From positions 1 to 6,865 of the forward strand of contig DEQO01000067.1 in the NCBI GenBank assembly GCA_002360495.1: DNA of 6,865 bases, in the 5' to 3' direction. Of this stretch, positions 5,572 through 6,865 are shown one piece after another. The stretch's first letter is position 1, and the number at the start of each line of letters is the position of its first letter. The notes under the pieces are model-generated. The model saw only the letters and a list, made by a program, of their open reading frames with translations, ran no database searches and was not told where the DNA came from. This DNA is from Flavobacteriales bacterium UBA3364. GTDB taxonomy: Bacteria; Bacteroidota; Bacteroidia; Flavobacteriales_F; PHOS-HE28. A program made the position numbers and the translations under genes.

Positions 5572-6554
5572 GCACATCGCCGATCGTCCGGCACATCGGT
5601 ATTCTCACTTCCGGGGGTGACAGCCCGGGTATGAACGCTGCCATTCGTGCAACCGTGCGTTGTGCAGCGGTGAACGGCATCCGGACCACAGGCATCCTGG
5701 GCGGATACAACGGTCTGGTCGGCGATCATACACGACCACTCGGTCCGCGGGACGTCAGCAATACCATCCAACGTGGGGGCACGATCCTCCGTTCCGCGCG
5801 CAGCGAGGATTTCCGCACCGCCGAAGGTCGTTCCAAAGCCGCAGCGACCATGCGCAAGCACGGAATGGACGCCTTGGTGGCCATCGGTGGTGATGGAACC
5901 TTCACCGGGGCGAACGTCCTCTTCAAGGAACATGGAACGCGTGTGATCGGCATTCCGGGAACGATCGACAATGATCTCGCTGGAACGGACATGACAGTGG
6001 GCTACGACACCGCGATCAATACAGCAGTCGAGGCTATCGACCGCATCCGCGATACGGCCTCTTCCCACGACCGGTTGTTCTTCGTGGAAGTGATGGGACG
6101 CGATACCGGCTTCATCGCACTGGCTTGTGCGGTCGCCGGTGGAGCGGAATTCGTCCTTGTTCCGGAACGGCTCGAGCATATTGAAGAACTTGTCACCGCA
6201 CTCGGGAAAGCCAGCGGCACGAAGTCATCAAGCATCGTGATCGTTGCGGAAGGAGAACAGGAAGGAGGCGCCTTTGATGTGGCCCGGAAAGTGAAGCAGC
6301 ACATGCCCGCCGCCGACATACGTGTCTCGGTGATCGGCCACATTCAGCGCGGTGGGGCGCCTTCTGTCCAGGACAGGCTTCTCGCCAGCCGCCTGGGTGT
6401 GGCTGCTGTGGATGGTCTGCTGGCCGGTACACATGATGCCATGGCGGGTGTCATCAATGGTCAGGTGCAGTACACCCCTTTCGACAAGGCCATTGGAAAG
6501 CGGAAGACGCTTGACGCGGACCTCTTCCGCGTCCTGTCCATCCTGGCCACCTGA
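5568..6554 (+). CDS. pfkA: ATP-dependent 6-phosphofructokinase
   Basis: Cytoplasmic glycolytic enzyme converting fructose 6-phosphate and ATP to fructose 1,6-bisphosphate and ADP. Its 328 residues are close to the roughly 320 of bacterial PfkA. Motifs in order: T-S-G-G-D-S-P-G-M-N (14-23), I-G-G-D-G-T (106-111), P-G-T-I-D-N-D (130-136) with Asp134 as the expected catalytic base, V-M-G-R-D (175-179), A-E-G (227-229), and G-H-I-Q-R-G-G-A-P (257-265) followed by D-R-L-L-A-S-R-L-G. Arg169, Arg252, His258 and Arg261 line up with E. coli substrate-binding Arg162, Arg243, His249 and Arg252. Gly110 in the GGDG motif indicates ATP rather than pyrophosphate as donor, since PPi-dependent enzymes have GGDD. 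The ATG overlaps the TGA of the upstream secreted Asp-box gene by 4 bases and has no Shine-Dalgarno, suggesting translational coupling. Transcription probably ends at the hairpin just downstream. Confidence 0.97.
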   Translation: MSTSPIVRHIGILTSGGDSPGMNAAIRATVRCAAVNGIRTTGILGGYNGLVGDHTRPLGPRDVSNTIQRGGTILRSARSEDFRTAEGRSKAAATMRKHGMDALVAIGGDGTFTGANVLFKEHGTRVIGIPGTIDNDLAGTDMTVGYDTAINTAVEAIDRIRDTASSHDRLFFVEVMGRDTGFIALACAVAGGAEFVLVPERLEHIEELVTALGKASGTKSSSIVIVAEGEQEGGAFDVARKVKQHMPAADIRVSVIGHIQRGGAPSVQDRLLASRLGVAAVDGLLAGTHDAMAGVINGQVQYTPFDKAIGKRKTLDADLFRVLSILAT

Positions 6555-6567
6555 GGTCCAGGAATTG

Positions 6568-6599
6568 AAAAGGGCCCCCTGTTGCCAGAGAGCCCTTTT
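6568..6599. terminator. Bidirectional intrinsic terminator
   Basis: AAAAGGGC at 6568-6575 pairs perfectly with GCCCTTTT at 6592-6599 and is followed by one more T. The 16-base interior can form a minor CTG/CAG inner stem (6579-6581 with 6586-6588). The A-run and T-run flank the GC stem on both strands, so it can end transcription of the phosphofructokinase gene from the left and of the convergent T9SS gene from the right. It sits 13 bases after the kinase stop and 15 before the other stop. Confidence 0.88.
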
Positions 6600-6614
6600 T
6601 CCAACTTCGGCCCG

Positions 6615-6865
6615 TTATTGGCGAACGAGCCTCGTCTGTGCCAGCGGTCTGCCTTCCGCATCAAGCACCAGAACCGTATAGATCCCCATTGCCAGCTTCT
6701 CCAGATCGAGTTGCTGGCGCATCGGAGATTCGAAGACCAAGGCACCAAGTGCATTGTGGAACCGGAGGTTCCGCGCACCAGGGATGGTACAGGTCACCAC
6801 CACGTTCCCTGTCGCGGGGTTCGGATGGAACCCGAAGGTGGTCTTCGGCAAGGCCTCCATCAAGC
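6615..6865 (-). CDS. T9SS type A sorting domain protein, C-terminal fragment
   Basis: The last 82 or so residues of a gene entering from the right edge, ending with TAA at 6615-6617. The frame stays open to the window end, so the Met codon at 6860 is probably internal. The fragment is a nearly complete type A T9SS sorting domain: F-G-F-H-P-N-P-A-T-G-N-V-V-V (the usual Y-P-N-P start, with His for Tyr), then F-H-N-A-L-G-A-L-V-F-E-S, then L-D-L-E-K-L-A-M-G-I-Y-T-V and a final L-V-R-Q. Such domains direct cargo through the type IX secretion system and are cleaved or used for lipopolysaccharide attachment. The nature of the cargo lies outside the window. It converges on the phosphofructokinase gene and shares its terminator. 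Confidence 0.88.
   Translation of the reverse strand, partial: LMEALPKTTFGFHPNPATGNVVVTCTIPGARNLRFHNALGALVFESPMRQQLDLEKLAMGIYTVLVLDAEGRPLAQTRLVRQ

Noticed and set aside
5502..6179. 225-codon open frame on the minus strand opposite the phosphofructokinase
   Set aside because: It is a shadow of a highly conserved enzyme, with no motif, signal or plausible start context of its own.

Overview
The window looks like a chromosomal segment of a high-GC member of Bacteroidota, probably Flavobacteriales-like; the lineage is an inference. Three things point there. Two proteins carry C-terminal type IX secretion (T9SS) sorting domains, there is a CarboxypepD_reg/plug/barrel TonB-dependent receptor of a type common in this phylum, and the one divergent intergenic region holds two exact matches to the Bacteroidota -7 promoter element TAnnTTTG. 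Shine-Dalgarno sequences are weak or absent, as is usual in the phylum.

Layout. Bases 1-157 are the 3' end of a plus-strand PPC/DUF296-type gene. It converges, with only 4 bases between stops, on a minus-strand cluster covering about 162-4211. Read in transcription order, that cluster encodes a small secreted or membrane-anchored His/Cys protein with an HDC...CAICC pattern and an RGPP tail, a TonB-dependent receptor, an acidic lipoprotein with a surface-export-like signal, and a lipoprotein L,D-transpeptidase. Gaps inside the cluster are 100, 49 and about 55 bases. The 100-base gap before the receptor holds a strong 32-base inverted repeat.

On the other side of a 112-base divergent promoter region, the plus strand carries a secreted Asp-box beta-propeller protein with a T9SS tail. 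It overlaps by 4 bases an ATP-dependent 6-phosphofructokinase. A bidirectional intrinsic terminator then separates the kinase from the convergent C-terminal end of another T9SS cargo protein, which runs off the right edge.

Functional reading. The minus-strand cluster is best read as an envelope uptake locus. The receptor would import a small ligand, and a metal ion or metal complex is the leading guess, based on receptor similarity to ZnuD-like plugs and on the Cys/His-rich partner. The lipoprotein would act at the cell surface and the L,D-transpeptidase on peptidoglycan. The substrate is not proven by the sequence. The plus-strand pair is an odd coupling of a secreted protein with a core glycolytic enzyme. 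No RNA genes, CRISPR arrays or insertion sequences were seen, and no gene-free stretch exceeds about 110 bases.
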